Positions 62,801-64,000 of a stretch of 64,000 nt of DNA are shown here, in pieces. Both the position numbers and the translations under genes were made by a program. Numbering within the stretch: position 1 is the stretch's first letter; every line of letters starts with the position of its first letter. Under the pieces are notes generated by a model. That model was not told where the DNA came from and did not search any database. It saw nothing but the letters and a program-made list of their open reading frames with translations. Source of the stretch: Limnomonas spitsbergensis (taxonomy: Eukaryota; Chlorophyta; Chlorophyceae; Chlamydomonadales). Location of the stretch: contig JAYJMM010000102.1 in assembly GCA_037349105.1 (NCBI GenBank), forward strand, positions 3,596,001 through 3,660,000, read 5' to 3'.

Positions 62801-63803
62801 GCGGCATCCCCTTGCGCAGTATGCCAGAGCAAAGGGTGCAAGCTTTGCCACGTCAAGAGCGAGGTGTGATGTTTGCGTGTCTTTTGGGACCAGCTCTTTT
62901 CAGTGCCAGAGTTGAACTTCATACCGGTAGTTTCTATACCTGGCGGAAAAGACAGCGGATGGCTGAGTTGCATGCTACACCTGTATCAGACCAAGGGATC
63001 CTAGTGCTCATGGATAATCCTAAAGAACTGTGTTTACCGGTGTATTTAAATGGAGGTTTAAGTGTTTTGTAATTTGTAATACATGGCTGCAGTTAGGCTT
63101 GTGGTACTTACATTAAGCAAATTTCGATGCCGAGGGATCGGTTAAAAAACAAAATACCAGTATGCCCTGAGGGCATTGAACAATTAATTTGCCCCAAGGG
63201 TAGAATTATTTAGTTGGACATTTGTACCCGAGCGAAAGCAAATCAAATCTAGTTGGGCAACATAAGCCATCCTGCCCCACCCCACCCCTATACCAGCAGG
63301 GTAGAGTAATCCTTGTCTGGAGAGCATGTTCTCTACTACTAGGCCATCTTCGGTGGGCTGCCTCTTGTCCGCAAAAGACGCGATTGGGACCAAACCTGGA
63401 TCGGTCTATTGCCGGCGGCCCAAGCGGCATGGTAGGCCTTACATGAGGCCCCTGGTTAGAGGCCGGTTGGTAGCTGACCTGTAGCTGAGCAGTCGGTAAA
63501 TCAGGAACATAATTATGCTGTCCAGTCCTCTAACAGCAGGAAAGATCCTCCCCCGGGTCACGGCCTCACCTCCGGGTGTGCCTTATCAATGTCCTCAAAC
63601 ACCACCAACTGCCCCGGCCGCTGCCGCAGGGCAGAGGTGAGCATGCCGCCCTTCCCATAGCCGACATAGCCCGGCGGAGCGCCCACCAGGCGGGAAAGGG
63701 AGCTACGTTCAGCATACTCTGCCATCTGCAGGCTCAGCAGCCGGCCGGAGCTGGTGTCAGAGGAGCCGCCCTCGTCAACAGGGAACAACTGGCGGGCCAG
63801 TTC
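59837..63803 (-). CDS. ClpB/Hsp100-like AAA+ protein, 3' part, altered second ATPase domain
   Basis: Three exons in coding order: 63570-63803, 60877-60950, 59837-60548 (stop at 59837-59839). The 5' part lies right of the window. Exon 1 has the D2 pore-loop region LVGAPPGYVGYGKGG and a Walker-B-like VVFEDIDKAHPE. Exon 2 (VIEVLLRVVEEGQLVDSEGK) continues it as in ClpB. Exon 3 carries the C-terminal small domain (VPLLPEGCVQAVELQLHRL, then LKPLAGVIKQQVMAPLAD). Differences from the family: Walker B reads E-D instead of D-E, the sensor-1 TSN is replaced (FTISES), the arginine-finger segment (FRPEFLNR in ClpB) is not conserved, and a Gly/Ser/Pro-rich insert of ~60 residues follows sensor 1. It may be a disaggregase with weak or no D2 hydrolysis, or a regulatory paralogue. 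Frame and splice sites agree across all three exons. Confidence 0.82.
61925..62360. repeat. 66-bp minisatellite in the ClpB-like intron
   Basis: Seven units start at 61925, 61991, 62057, 62123, 62189, 62255 and 62321, the last one partial. Units are nearly identical, with early units GGGGACG and later units GGGGAGG. The period is a multiple of three, so both strands stay open (RDWSQWAQNG... on plus, MKGRGCPFSS... on minus). That is a repeat artefact unless transcripts show otherwise. Confidence 0.92.
62622..62713. repeat. Perfect 46-bp tandem duplication
   Basis: Two identical copies (62622-62667 and 62668-62713), each starting GAGGTGTTGCTACC and ending CACAATGCTCTG, in the same ClpB-like intron. 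Confidence 0.92.
63370..63500. repeat. Dispersed short repeat, copy in the ClpB-like intron
   Basis: Contains GATTGGGACCAAACC, CCGGCGGCCCAAGCGGCATGG, ATGAGGCC and GTAGCTGAGCAGT. It is the most complete copy of this family in the window. Confidence 0.6.
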
Positions 63804-64000
63804 CTGCAAGCAGACAGATGACAATGTTTGATATCCCAATGGGGGTCCCAAAAAGCGAAGACAGCTGGGCCTGTCGATCACCTGGCATTGTCATATGCTA
63901 TATTACTGGTAGCTTCACAGTCAAAGCACTTCTAAAATTGTAAATTGTTTATAATTGAATCCTCTTGAGGTGCACATGCTGTGATGTTTGCAGGCTCGGC
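63804..64000 (-). other. Intron of the ClpB-like gene, to the window edge
   Basis: It follows the acceptor upstream of the exon at 63803. The Walker A part of D2 is not seen here and should lie right of 64000. Confidence 0.55.

Noticed and set aside
1..64000. CRISPR arrays, operons, ribosome-binding sites
   Set aside because: The window is eukaryotic nuclear DNA with spliceosomal introns. The tandem repeats have no spacers of CRISPR type.

Overview
The window is nuclear DNA of a green alga (chlorophyte-like), inferred from intron-dense genes with GT-AG and some GC-AG introns, a plant-type CYP51, a plant-cysteine-oxidase homologue and plant-style G3BP and SEC24 genes. I did no database comparison, so the genus is not assigned.

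Left part (1-3268): a broken Mutator-like (MULE) transposase fragment on the minus strand at the edge, then non-coding DNA with one tandem repeat.

3269-22237: one large, recent retroelement read on the minus strand, flanked by a 4-bp target duplication (TACA at 3265-3268 and 22238-22241). It encodes a long Gag-like ORF with a zinc knuckle and a retropepsin-like end, two further large ORFs, reverse transcriptase-RNase H fused to a cytosine-C5 DNA methyltransferase domain, and a DDE integrase ending in a PHD finger. Its terminal repeats are not ordinary LTRs. They form a split direct repeat: in element orientation a - internal region - b - GC - a - b. That layout is known from PAT/Ngaro/TOC-type tyrosine-recombinase elements, whereas this element has a DDE integrase, a polypurine tract and a target duplication. 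A perfect 22-nt complementarity sits where the primer-binding site should be, suggesting self-priming. The frames are linked by a phased -1 slippery heptamer, an in-frame UGA and a possible 46-nt intron. This is the most notable system in the window.

22238-28004: repeat-rich intergenic DNA with two diverged copies of a long repeat, a tRNA-derived SINE-like piece and an 18-bp minisatellite. 28005-33452 (+): a complete eight-exon gene for a 429-residue protein I do not recognise. 33453-39141: debris of a non-LTR retrotransposon, including an inactivated RT fragment and several 3'-end copies whose terminal motif recurs across the rest of the window.

39142-64000: housekeeping genes. These are a G3BP-like NTF2/RRM/RGG protein (-), sterol 14-alpha-demethylase CYP51 (-, ten exons, 484 residues), a plant-cysteine-oxidase-like thiol dioxygenase (+, six exons, 291 residues) divergent from CYP51 with only 145 bp between start codons, the COPII cargo adaptor SEC24 (-, about 19 exons, about 1144 residues), and the 3' end of a ClpB-like AAA+ gene with an altered second ATPase domain (-, running off the right edge). 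Exon borders were placed by hand from splice consensus and reading-frame continuity. For the unknown gene, CYP51, the dioxygenase and SEC24 the exon lengths sum to an intact frame.
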